A DNA stretch of 64,000 nucleotides from Kitagawia praeruptora (taxonomy: Eukaryota > Streptophyta > Magnoliopsida > Apiales > Apiaceae), in the NCBI GenBank assembly GCA_037693485.1, contig CM075347.1, positions 62,592,501 to 62,656,500 of the forward strand. Reading direction: 5' to 3'. This document shows, in pieces, positions 20,400-30,330 of the stretch (its first letter is position 1; each line of letters opens with the position of its first letter). Under the pieces are notes generated by a model. That model searched no databases. It was not told the origin of the DNA and saw only the letters and a list, made by a program, of their open reading frames with translations. Position numbers and translations under genes: made by a program.

Positions 20400-21414
20400 T
20401 GTTATAGCCAAAATTCGGTTCGGGTATTTTTAAGATGGATTCGGGTCAAATATGGATTCAATTTGGGGAATTCTAGAATAAATTAGGGTTTTGACTCAAG
20501 TTGGAGGAATTAGGCCGCGCCCTGGCTTTCCTTATAGCTAGGGCGCGCCCTACATGTGAAATATGGTGACAAATCTGTTCAAGTTGGTTTTCTAAGAAGA
20601 CATTGAAGAAATCTCTCCTAGGATACTGTTCAAGTAAGGATTCTATTTAGGTGGGATTCCACCCAAGCTGGAATTCTAGAAGTTGAAGAATTCCCTCCTG
20701 TCGTATCTCAGGAGGGGGATGTCCGTCGCAGAAGGCCTCCAGGGGTTTGCCTGGATATAAGGACCCTTCTTAGACGCTAAGGGAGGCATCCGTGCGCCCT
20801 AAGGTGGAAAGATGGGGACTTTCTGGTGTGTGCTTTGGGAGCTCTGTTCCTGTAGCCAATGGGCGCGCTCTCATTGGGGAACTTTGGAGTAATCCTGCAC
20901 TTTGCACCCAAAAGCTCTGGATCACCTGTCCTGCTATCTGGTGGGTGCTTCTCATTCGGGGGACAGGGATGCGTTCTGCACTTGGGGTAAACCACGGCTA
21001 TACCTGCATCCTTGAAATCAAGAAATAGCTGGTAGCGGATAGGACTAGTCCTCGACGGGGGAAGTTTCCTTATCCGTGAAGTCTTGAGATCTTGGATGAG
21101 CCTTGGGCCTTTTGTGGTTAGGCCTCATAGTAGAACATTCCGGAAGCTGGTCCGTTATCCAAGCCCATTTGGGTTTCTTGTTCTCCAAGAACTACGTCTG
21201 GCTTGATCCTCTATAAATACAGAGGTACGTAGGCAAATTGAGGGGTTGGAAGTCGAGAGCTCTGAATAGCCGCCACTAACCCTATTAATCTCAGCCACCG
21301 ATTACAAACAGCCACCATACGCCACCACTCTTTTTCGGCAAAGAACCACCACTGTAGATCTTGTTTCCGGCGAAGTACCTCGAATTTTGTTGTTACCAAA
21401 TTCCTCCGTCAACA
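20400..21414 (+). repeat. 3' LTR of element A (1015 bp)
   Basis: Same ends and length as the 5' LTR, with a single base difference found. It is followed by the target duplication CATAT at 21415-21419. Confidence 0.95.
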
Positions 21415-21419
21415 CATAT

Positions 21420-22059
21420 ACTCAGTTGTAAGGAATTGTAAAGTTATAAGCCTAATTACTAAAAAAAAAAAAAAAAAAAAAGAGGCACTCCATTCTATCC
21501 ATGTTCTTCAGATGGTAAATTCATTTAAATAAAAAATGTTGCCATTACATAAACGCTGTTACTGCTCCTACATATTATGTAGCTAATTATAAATCATTAA
21601 ATCATAAGCAATCATTGTATTTTAAGTTATCAAAAACTATGATTTGTTGTACTGTAGTTGTTTTAATTCCTGGGGATTCTTAAATTTATAAACTAAACAA
21701 ATTGTATCACATATTTTGACGTTATTGCAACCTGGGAATGAGATGTTACAAGTACATTCTGACTTCAAACTGAATGCATATCTTATGCTTCATTTCGAGC
21801 ACCATTAATAAGATCTTGATTCTTGTTTGAGCTCATCTTAGTAGTAAAATAAAAAGGGCGATTGTTTGCTGATATTAGAGAATTTTATTAGATCCTTCCT
21901 TGATATATGTTCTGTGTAGAAGATCATCTTGACATGTTCATATATTTTGTAAATATAGACTAGGCAGCCGTCGAGTTCCAAACATTCTTACAGTGATGTA
22001 TTATGCAATGCAAACGACTGTCTGCGACTGTATATGTTGTTTACTTCGTATTTTAAGGT
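21420..22059. other. Intergenic DNA, no gene seen
   Basis: It contains a run of about 21 A (21461-21481) next to AGAGGCACTC, and then moderately AT-rich sequence without open frames or known repeats. Confidence 0.5.
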
Positions 22060-22067
22060 CGAGTAAC

Positions 22068-22318
22068 CAGTGGCGGAACCAGAAATTTGCAGAAGAGGGG
22101 GCTTAAATTAATGTTTTAAGCAACTTCTATCTCACGACTATGAGAAGAGAACACATATGATACACTTTGCTTCTATAATGAGGTGGGCTGGACTGTTTTT
22201 AATTTTTTTTCTATAATAAAGTCTCCAAAAATTTTCCTTGCATAACTGTAAAAAAAACCCGTTATGCAATCACCAGTGGGCTGAAGCCCACCTGTTCAAT
22301 AGGCTGTCTCCGCCACTG
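22068..22318. mobile_element. hAT-type MITE, 251 bp
   Basis: The terminal inverted repeats CAGTGGCGGA / TCCGCCACTG are flanked by a perfect 8-bp target duplication CGAGTAAC (22060-22067 and 22319-22326). Eight-base duplications and CAG...CTG ends are typical of hAT elements. The inside is noncoding, with inverted phrases such as GTGGGCTG / CAGTGGGCTGAAG. Confidence 0.85.
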
Positions 22319-22326
22319 CGAGTAAC

Positions 22327-22755
22327 TACCATCGTTTGGGTTTCAGATGACAAAATTTGTTAAACTTCATTGACTTCTTCAATCGTATGTGGTCAAGAAT
22401 GGCTCTATCTTTTCGTACCAATTCCCAAACCAGCAATTAAACCTCTTTATATGACATACATTAATGGGGAGGCCGAGGAGGGGGGGAACTATCATAATTA
22501 AGTTATAAGATTATGATGAGGCCAAAACTTAGTGAATAGCCATATAAATCTAAGCATGATGGCATTGTAATGTTGGCGAACAACTCAAGGCAATGTAGCT
22601 GGTTGATGAACATTAATGATGAGAGATATAACTGAACTTATGTGCACTTGTTATCTCTACTTATTACAGTTATGTTAGAAAAATTAACACTTTCACGTTG
22701 ATAACAAAAAAATTAGTGAATTAAACCTTTTGTACCCTCGATAGGAAGATTTTCA
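22327..22755. other. Intergenic DNA, no gene seen
   Basis: Spacer between two hAT-type elements. No coding or structural signal was recognised. Confidence 0.5.
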
Positions 22756-22763
22756 GTCTTCAC

Positions 22764-23416
22764 CTATGTTGCACGGAGACGGGTACGGGAACATATACTG
22801 GTACGGGGACGGGGACGGAAAACGACAACTTTAAAATTTTAGGGTACGGGTACGGCATTTAATATATTAATATAATAAAATTATTAATATATAAAATAAA
22901 GGCAATATTCAATATTCAAAAGATTTTACATAAAAAATCTTATGTATATAGGATATATACATTCAGACCCACTTTGATTTTAAGATTCCATCTATAATTT
23001 CGTGTGTATATATAATATATATGTATATAGGATGCGTATATTTTATGGGAAGAGAGAGTACTGATTAAATATGTAAAAGAGAGAAGATAAGAAGATGGAG
23101 AGAGAGAGAGAGAGAGAGAGAATAAGAGAGATAGAGGCCTGATATATATGTAAAAGAGAAGAAGGCGGCTGAACAAACGATTGATTAAATATGTAGGATT
23201 TTTATTTTAAGTGGGGGGGGACAGGTAATTCAATCTTTCAGCCCCCGAAACGTCCCCAAATTAGAGCAGCCGTCCCCAGAATTTTGGGGACATCCCCATG
23301 CCGTCCCATGCCGTCCCAGTGCCGTCCCCGTCCCCAAACTTCGGTACGTGACCCCAGAGGCGTCCCCGTCCCCAAACTTCGGTACGTGACCCCAGAGGCG
23401 TCCCCGTGCAACATAG
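22764..23416. mobile_element. Non-autonomous hAT element, 653 bp
   Basis: Inverted termini CTATGTTGCACGG / CCGTGCAACATAG are flanked by the perfect 8-bp duplication GTCTTCAC (22756-22763 and 23417-23424). Subterminal regions are rich in GGGGACGG / CCGTCCCC repeats on opposite strands, including a 38-bp unit repeated in tandem at 23323-23398. A (GA)n run lies at about 23097-23122. There is no transposase. Such subterminal repeats are the usual transposase-binding sites of hAT elements. Confidence 0.85.
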
Positions 23417-23568
23417 GTCTTCACAACTGAATAGATACGAATCAAGAAAATGTATATTCAATATTCAAGACTCTACAAAAACTGATTTAACTTATAAATT
23501 ACAACTTGGTACATGTGTAGGATAAAGAATTGGAATGAATACCAGGCTAGCCAAAGAGCTAAATTATC

Positions 23569-23796
23569 TCATCTGACGACTTGGTGCAGCATCTTCCTTT
23601 GGTTCTCCATTTCTCTCACCTTTTCCGTCAGTCCGTCACATTTTGCTAGAAGTTGCTTCAGGAACTTAAGATAAAATTGGAACAGACACTTTGTTTTGTT
23701 CGGAAACTTACTGTTGGTATTCCATAACTTAGCTTTAGCCATGACAGAGATCAAACTAGTTGGCTTGTAAAACAATTTATTTATCATATAGTCCAC
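23569..23796 (-). CDS. Unrecognised short coding-like fragment
   Basis: A 75-codon minus-strand frame with balanced composition and an amphipathic C-terminal half (KCDGLTEKVREMENQ). It may be the last exon of a host gene or a relic. I do not recognise the protein. No promoter or neighbouring exon was identified, and a GTAAGT inside could be a splice donor. Confidence 0.25.
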   Translation of the reverse strand: MDYMINKLFYKPTSLISVMAKAKLWNTNSKFPNKTKCLFQFYLKFLKQLLAKCDGLTEKVREMENQRKMLHQVVR

Positions 23797-23996
23797 ATAT
23801 TGACAGTCAAATGCTTTTTATTCACATGCTCAGTCATTGAAATGTTCAAGTGTGCTGATCATGATGCTCACTAGAAAGCCTAATCTCAGTCAGGTAACCA
23901 CTGTAGACTCTTTTTTCAGAATAAACCATTAGTTCAGCAGGGTGCTATTCTGTTGTATTCGATCATTGCTATATTTTAATATTGATAACTTTTGTA

Positions 23997-24202
23997 TGTT
24001 AATTAGCGGAAGATAAATAAAAACAATAAACAAGAAAATTACTATGTACAAGCTCAAATATATTAATGAACTACATTGTGTTGATCTTAGCTAGAAATGA
24101 GGGTCAAGAGGCTTTATATATAGCCCAATTTTATTTAACTACAATATTACTAAACTACCCCCTTATATCTATTTTATTTCTCCAATACTCCCCCTCAAGC
24201 CA
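23997..24202 (-). repeat. Short copia-like LTR with polypurine tract
   Basis: Read on the minus strand, a purine tract (TTGAGGGGGAGT) is followed by TATTGGAG, a plausible decayed TGTTGGAG LTR start. A TATA box (CTATATATAAAG) follows, and about 193 bp later the sequence ends at ATTAACA. The layout matches the 3' end of small Ty1/copia elements. No partner LTR was found in the window. Confidence 0.45.
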
Positions 24203-24219
24203 ATGAGTGAGAACAAAGT

Positions 24220-24800
24220 GAAACTCTTGGCTTGAAGTTAAAAATCCTATAATGAAAAGGACTAAGGCATGCAGGAAGATTGTGGATGGATTATTAGGCA
24301 AAGCCAGCAAAAGAATAGCTGCTAGAGGTATTGCTAATGCTGAACTTATTTGTGACAAAATAATTCTCCCTGAGTTGGGCAGAAGCTTTGATAGAATGTC
24401 TTCCATCTTACCTCCAAAAAAGTCCTCCCGGTGAACTGCCAACCACAAACATAGCTATGATAAAACCAGTAACCTTATGAGAGAATCCAACAAGTTCTAA
24501 CCATATTGCTGAAAATGAAAGAGCTGACCAGGGAAAAGAACCAGTAACACCCTGAGCCACAATAATCTGGAATGACTGAATCTTCATAACTGATTTTGCT
24601 TCCCGGGTAAGGTCTTTTACTTCAGACCATAAAGTTTTATATGAAATGTCAATTGTACTTCTGCTACCATCATTAAAATAGTGTGGATCATTGGCAAAAA
24701 AGAGAACCAGTATACCAATGAAGACACTGATTATTCCAACCAAATGAAAAGATATTCTCCACCCATGAATGCCCATAAATGTAGTTGGGGCTAGCATTAC
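24220..24800 (-). pseudogene. MFS transporter pseudogene fragment
   Basis: Two overlapping minus-strand frames form one broken membrane protein. The first part (24797-24408) has GWRISFHLVGIISVFIG and FFANDPHYF, then WSALSFSAIWLELVGFSH. The second (24448 down to about 24228) continues with GGKMEDILSKLLPNSGR, a loop motif typical of the major facilitator superfamily, and two hydrophobic helices. One extra T in a T-run near 24420 causes the frameshift between them. Both ends are missing: the N-terminal helices, and everything after FIIGF, where sequence similarity stops next to a copia-like polypurine tract. It resembles plant MFS proteins of unknown substrate. It is dead as it stands. Confidence 0.65.
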
Positions 24801-25549
24801 TGAAAATACAGAGGTCTCACCGAAGACAGTCTAACTAATGGTCTCATTGAAGACAAAGTTGTAGAAAACAACAGAAAAACAATCTCAAATGATAGTGACT
24901 TGACAAAATCAAGACAAGCTCATCATAGAATTTTAGGAATGATAGCGACATAGAATTTTAGGAATGATAGCGACTTGACAAAGCAAGACAAGCTTTTCAC
25001 CCTTTAAAAAATCTCCATCGATCTCTTCTTCCTTGTCATCCAATAACATCTGTTTTTAAAAGGCTACTTCAAGGCTAATGACCTTCAAAGGTCATGGCCG
25101 CCTCAACAGAATTTGGTGCCGGAAGTTAAACGGAGAATCGAGGCACAATTATAGCAACTTGGTTATGCAAGCGCTAATAAATTCAGCCAACTTGATGCAA
25201 TGCAAGCTCAACTGCAAATGGCTCTGGCTCGCGGCTCTGGTGCATGGCTCTGGCTCGCGGCTCGCGGCTCGTGGCTCGCGGCTCGTGGCTCGCAGCTCTG
25301 GCTCGTGGCTGCTTCAAAAGGGGTTGTAGCCATAGATACAGTGAAATTTCTGAATCTTGGTTTGAAATAAGGTGAAGTTTTAGTAAGATTGGTGGGAATA
25401 TGAGGGTTTCTGAAGTTGCAGGCAAGGTGTTTGATATTTGTTGTTAAAGAAGAAGATTAATTGTGGACAGGTTTTCTTGATAAGGGATGATTGCAATGGT
25501 GGTGTCGTGTTTATGAAACGAGGGTCAGCTTTGTTGAATGGTTGAGAGT
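24801..25549. other. Intergenic DNA with local repeats
   Basis: It contains a tandem repeat of GAATTTTAGGAATGATAGCGAC (about 24933-24976) and a low-complexity GGCTCGCGGCTCGTGGCTCG array (about 25217-25315). No gene is supported. Confidence 0.55.
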
Positions 25550-26879
25550 TGTTAGTCATAGAGGCATGCCTGTTTACATCTAATAATAAGCCTAATTATT
25601 TGTAATGCTTTGCATTACTTACATGACCTCTTGACTGAGGGAACCTCTAGTTGTAGAGTTTCTACTTGTTCTGTACTTGTAGTAGGCATCAAATCCTAGT
25701 TGTAAACTGTACTTATATAGTCAAGAATAATGCTTGAAAGAAGTTCCAAGGTTCATGCCTCAAGCAAGAAGATGAAGACTATCAAATAAATCACAGTTGG
25801 GATTTGAAGAAATGAAGAATTTGCCTAAGTACCAATTCGAGAAGTACTTTTGTCTATTCTAGAAGTCTAGCATTCGAGAAGTCAGAGATTCGATATCTAA
25901 GAAGACACTGTTCGATATCTCAGAATGAACTGTTCGATATCTCAGAATGAACTGTTCGATATCTCAGAATGAACTGTTCGATATCTCATTCGATATCTCA
26001 AAAGATTCGACATGTCTAAATGCTCTATTCGAGAACTCAAGAAGTCAACAAGTCAAAGTGGTATTCGAGTTCTTAAAGAGTCAACAAGTCAAAGTTCCAT
26101 TCGATATCTCAAGGACTCTGAATGAACTATTCGATATCTCAGGGATTCGACAAGTCAAGTGTTCTATTCGACAACTCAAGGAACCCTGGAGAAAAGTACT
26201 ATTCGAGAAGTGATTCGATATGTAAATCATACAGTATTCGAGAACTCAGAGTTATCTAATCCTAGTTCTCGAATCAATCACTTAGTCACTTCTCGAATAC
26301 ATTCTTGGAGACAAAATACTGAAGAAATTGTACAAGTCTGAAACCTGCAACATGCCAATGCACTTTATGGACCACAATCTGTAACGTGCTCTGGAAAGCC
26401 TACAAGGAAGCTTGGAGAGATATAGAAGAGAAAAAGGGCTAAAGAAGTGGATCTGAACAGGCTTTGCAAAGTCAAATCTGTAACCGTTTTGACACTTACT
26501 CAAAAAGGATAGATAGACTAGAAAGTAATTTGTTCAGCTACCTTATTTGTAGTAAGTAGGTTGTATCCATGTTCTATAAGGATACAGCCTCACTTCCTTA
26601 GTTGTTAACTTTTGAGGAGTTAAGTTTTTCATAGATTGTAAGTCATATCTCTCTGAGAAAAATGAAGCTGAGAATACTATCATTTGTATTCACAGATTGT
26701 AGCAACCTTTATCTAATAATATATTAGATTAAAGTGATATTATGTCTTGTGTCATTTCTTATCCGCACCTACACATTTGCACACACAGATACTTATCTGC
26801 TACACAGATTCAAGAACCAGAAAAGTTCAAGAATCCATTCACCCCCTCTGTATTCTTTTGCTGTATTCAATACTCAACA
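25550..26879 (+). repeat. 5' LTR of element B (1330 bp)
   Basis: It begins TGTTAGTCAT and ends TACTCAACA, immediately followed by the primer site. The middle (25836-26297) is an array of TTCGAGAA/TTCTCGAA and TTCGATATCTC motifs. The first 96 bases differ from the 3' LTR at 5 places. Confidence 0.9.
25836..26297. promoter_or_regulatory. Array of TTCnnGAA and TTCGATATCTC motifs in the B LTR
   Basis: Eight TTCnnGAA dyads (mostly TTCGAGAA or TTCTCGAA, one TTCTAGAA) and about ten TTCGATATCTC-like repeats lie in 460 bp, upstream of the presumed promoter. TTCnnGAA is the core of the plant heat-shock element. Repeated palindromic motifs in LTRs are also described for Sireviruses. The regulatory role is inferred. 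Confidence 0.6.
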
Positions 26880-26881
26880 AG

Positions 26882-26893
26882 TGGTATCAGAGC
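26882..26893 (+). other. Primer binding site of element B (tRNA-Met type)
   Basis: TGGTATCAGAGC, two bases after the LTR, is the standard initiator-tRNA-Met site of plant copia elements. Confidence 0.9.
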
Positions 26894-26924
26894 GGGCTGT
26901 TTATTCAAAAACAGTAAAACGATC

Positions 26925-29396
26925 ATGAGTTCGAATACACCAAAGACCACAGGAACGGTGAAAGTCCCTAAGTTTGACAAAGAAAATTACAACCTCTGGA
27001 AGATAAAAATGATGTTGTTCATCAAAGCCTCTCATCCTTTATATCCTGAGATTTTCAAGAATGGTCCCTTTGTTCCACAACAAGAAATACCTGAGAAGAA
27101 TGTTGGAAAAATAACTGTTCCAAGATCTTATGTGGCCAAGGAACCATCCAAATGGACAGAATCAGAAAAGGAGATGGTTGCTCTTGATAGCCATCTAATG
27201 TTGCTAATTATTGATTCCATGGATATGTCAATGTTTGCAAACATTGCATCATGCACATCTGCCAAAGAAATGTGGGATCACATTGAGGTGTTATGTGAAG
27301 GAACTGATGAGGTCAGGGAAAACAAGCTTTCATGGCACAGCCCAAGGAAAGCATCACTGAGATGTTTGAGAGATTTCACAAGCTAGTTACTGAGTTGCTG
27401 ATGAATGACAAGGTTTACAGCACCAAAGAGTTGAACATGAAGTTTCTGCTATCTTCACCAAATCATCTAGAGCAAAGGGTCATTTCTCTAAGGGAAAGAG
27501 ATTTGAACAAAGTTACATATGATGTGCTCTATGGGGTTTTAAAAACTCATGAGCTTGAGTTTTTTCAGAAAAGGGCTATCCAAGCCAACCAAGGCAGGAT
27601 GATAACACATCATGTGCCTTGATTGTCAACAAATCTATTCAAGACCTAGAAGCATCTACAAGCCAGCTAAGGATAGAGGAGATAGTAGATGATGCAGAAA
27701 CTGAAGCTGAGGTAAGTGAATCTGTTGAGGAGAAGGAGGAAGAAGAGTTCTATACTCTTGAAGAGGTAGATGAAATGGAAAACACTTCATATGCTTTCAT
27801 GGCCAGAAAATTTCCAAACATCATATTCAAGAGGAACCAACCCTTCAAACCCAAAACCCAAAGCCATTCATTCAACAAAAGCAAGGCACCTGTGAAACCA
27901 AACAAGAGTAAATTTAAAACCAGCCATGTGGATAGGTCATCTGTAAGGTGTTATAGATGTAATGACCTAGGGCATTTTGCCAGTGAATGCAAGAAGCCTA
28001 AAAAGAAGGATAAAGAGTTTTTGGAACTTGAAGCTAAGTATGAGGCCCTTCTGAGAAAGCAGACACAAGGTAAGGCCTACATAGCTGACGAGAAGTGTTG
28101 GGATGATTCTGATAGTGATGGAGAGGAACAAGAATTTTGCAACTATGCCTTGATGGCCAATTCCAAGGATGACACATCTCCATCAGACTCTCAGGTACCA
28201 TCTCTCACTACTATAGACATGTCTGTTTCTGAGTATAAATGCATGATTGAATAACTATCTGTTAAGATGTTTAATATTCATACTAGTATGACTGCTGCTA
28301 ATGAGGAGATTGCTAAACTGTCTACTAGAAATGAAATGTTAATAAAAAAGAATGAGGAACTTGAGCTAACTGCTATGCAAGTAGAAAACCTTAAGAAAGA
28401 AGTTGAATATTTACAGAATAAGGTTTTATGTGCTAGCCAAGTGGAAAAGGCTCTTAGGGATGAATTAGCTGAAAATGAATTCAAACTGAAAACGTTTAAG
28501 AAATCATCTGGTCTAGTGCAATCCCACTGTGAGAAAATTCAAGCAAACCCAAGGCTGCTATTGGACTTGACTATGGCACTCTTAAACAGAGAAAAGGCTA
28601 TGCTATCATTGAAGATGACACGGTTGTTCATGAGGAAGTGCCTCACATTTTGAAAAAGGCTGAAAATCCAATTTTTAAAGAATCAACATTTGAAATTGAT
28701 GAGGATGCCTTACTCATCAAGCAAATGTTGAATGATGAGGATGAGGCACAATCCAGTGAACAACAAGCATCCTCCAAGAGTGAGAGTGTCAAGTCAAAAG
28801 CCAAGGAGCCGGTAGGTGATAGGTCAAGACCTAAGAAGTTTGTTAAGTTTGTTTCAGCTGGGAAGAGTGAATCAAAGAAGAAAGTGACTAAGAAGAAACA
28901 GAACAGAAATGGCAAGTTAGGGATTAACAAAGATAACAACTATGCTTATATGCCTAATGCCCAGAGGAAAACTTGTCAGAACTGCTTCAGTACCAATCAT
29001 CTAACTCATGCATGCAAGAAACCTGTTGGTAGTGTGCCCAAACCTTTTTATGATTGTTCTGCGCCTCTAAGACATAGAGATGCACCATTTTGTGATAAAT
29101 TTGACTGTATGCCATGCAATATGAATGTTATGACTAGTTGTTTCAATTCGAGAAGGCAATTCATTGATGGTTGTATCAGTCACAATTCTCACACACACTA
29201 CACAAGGTCCAAGTCTTCAAGTCCTCCTAAAGCTAGGAAGGTACCTCTGTCACCTAAGTCTGAAACCTCAGGTTCTAAGACTTCTAACAGTGACAAGAAG
29301 ACTAACACCAAGAAAGTTAATAAGCATGTTGTTTATGATAAAACTGTTTCTAAGTCACATGGACCCAAACTTGTTTGCGTACCAAAGGAGAAGTAA
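26925..29396 (+). pseudogene. gag of element B, broken
   Basis: Starts at the ATG at 26925 (KVPKFDKENYNLWKIK, the UBN2/copia gag capsid type). The frame is lost near 27330 by a deletion and again near 27605, is stopped by TAA at about 28252-28254, shifts again near 28620, and ends at TAA 29394-29396. It encodes two zinc knuckles, CYRCNDLGHFASEC (about 27950) and CQNCFSTNHLTHAC (about 28975), separated by acidic and Lys-rich linkers. The long gag with two knuckles fits the SIRE lineage. The last stop lies in the same frame as pol, so it may be either a nonsense change or the gag-pol boundary. Confidence 0.85.
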
Positions 29397-30330
29397 TTCC
29401 TTTATGTTTGTAGGGCAAAGAAAGTCATGTGGATTGTGGACAGTGGATGCTCAAATCATATGACTGGTGATATGGCCCTGCTATCACAGTATGAGGAGAA
29501 GGCTGGCCCAATGATTGCTTTTGGAGATGACAGCATGGGTAACACATTGGGATATGGCAAGTTGAAAGTTGGAAATGTCATCATTGAAGATGTAGCACTA
29601 GTCAAGGGACTCAAGCATAATCTGCTAAGTGTTGGTCAGTTTACTGATAGGGGATTCAAGGTGGATTTTGACAAAGATGAATGTTTGATCACCCACAAGA
29701 AAACTGGTGATTTTGCTCTATCTGGAGTAAGGAAAGGAAGCCTGTTTGTAGCCAATATGGACTCTGCAAATAAGGACAAAATTTGTTGCTTCTACTCAAA
29801 AGCATCAAATGAAGATTGTTGGCTGTGGCACAAGAAATTATCACACCTGAACTTCAAAGCCATTAATTCTCTAGTCAAAAGAGAGTTAGTGAGAGGCATG
29901 CCCACACTTGAATTCTGTCAAGAAGGAGTGTGTGAGGCTTGTCAAAAAGGAAAGATGAAAAGATCAAGCCACAAGTCAAAGACATTGACATCAATAACCA
30001 AACCTCTGCAACTCATTCATATGGATTTGTTTGGGCCTGTCAATATTATGTCACTAGGAAGAAAGAAGTATGCCTTGGTGATGGTTGATGACTTTACAAG
30101 GTATACATGGGTGGAATTTCTGGCATCAAAAGATGAGGCTCCACAAGTAATCATTGAGCACATAAAGAAAGTTGACAAGGAAGCAAAGGCCAACAATGCA
30201 AGCGTGATTGCACTGAGAAGTGATAATGGAACAGAGTTCAGAAATGCCATACTTGATGCATTCTGCAAAGAGAATGGAATTTCTCAGCAATTCTCAGCTC
30301 CAAGGACTCCACAACAAAATGGAGTTGTTG
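29397..30330 (+). pseudogene. pol of element B, part 1: protease and integrase N-terminus
   Basis: In frame after the gag stop. The protease has WIVDSGCSNHMTGD (about 29425). The integrase zinc region is WHKKLSHLN...CEACQKGK, and its catalytic core has HMDLFGPV (first Asp) and SDNGTEF (second Asp). The frame is interrupted at 30330, where element D enters: the left copy of the TGTTG duplication ends with the first base of the GAG codon for the catalytic Glu. The remainder resumes at 40865. Confidence 0.9.

Larger units (their letters stand above)
8938..20551. repeat. Dispersed palindrome AGGGCGCGCCCT in element A (24 exact cores)
   Basis: Exact GGCGCGCC cores start at 8940, 10337, 10824, 12184, 12892, 12998, 14801, 16846, 16925, 17018, 17315, 17788, 17939, 18060, 18250, 18570, 18907, 19273, 19490, 19743, 19854, 19872, 20307 and 20542. 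Most extend to 11-12 bp of the palindrome. At least ten more sites differ by one base (for example 13180, 17190, 20288). They lie in LTRs, both genes, introns and spacers. I see none in the other 51 kb of the window. Confidence 0.95.
8798..21414 (+). mobile_element. Element A: complete Tat-lineage Ty3/gypsy retrotransposon
   Basis: The 12,617-bp element is flanked by the 5-bp duplication CATAT (8793-8797 and 21415-21419). The order is 5' LTR, primer binding site, gag-protease-RT (9867-13718), a TAG stop, RT-RNase H-aRNase H-integrase (to 16550), an antisense spliced gene (19463-17188), PPT and 3' LTR. A second, archaeal-type RNase H and an antisense gene before the 3' LTR are both known for the Tat lineage of plant Ty3/gypsy elements. 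The two 1015-bp LTRs differ at one position that I can find, so the insertion is very recent. The whole element is peppered with the palindrome AGGGCGCGCCCT. Confidence 0.95.

Noticed and set aside
8938..20551. GGCGCGCC as a cloning or assembly artefact (AscI site)
   Set aside because: Copies sit at many separate places inside coherent reading frames with natural variants and different flanks. An artefact would not do that.
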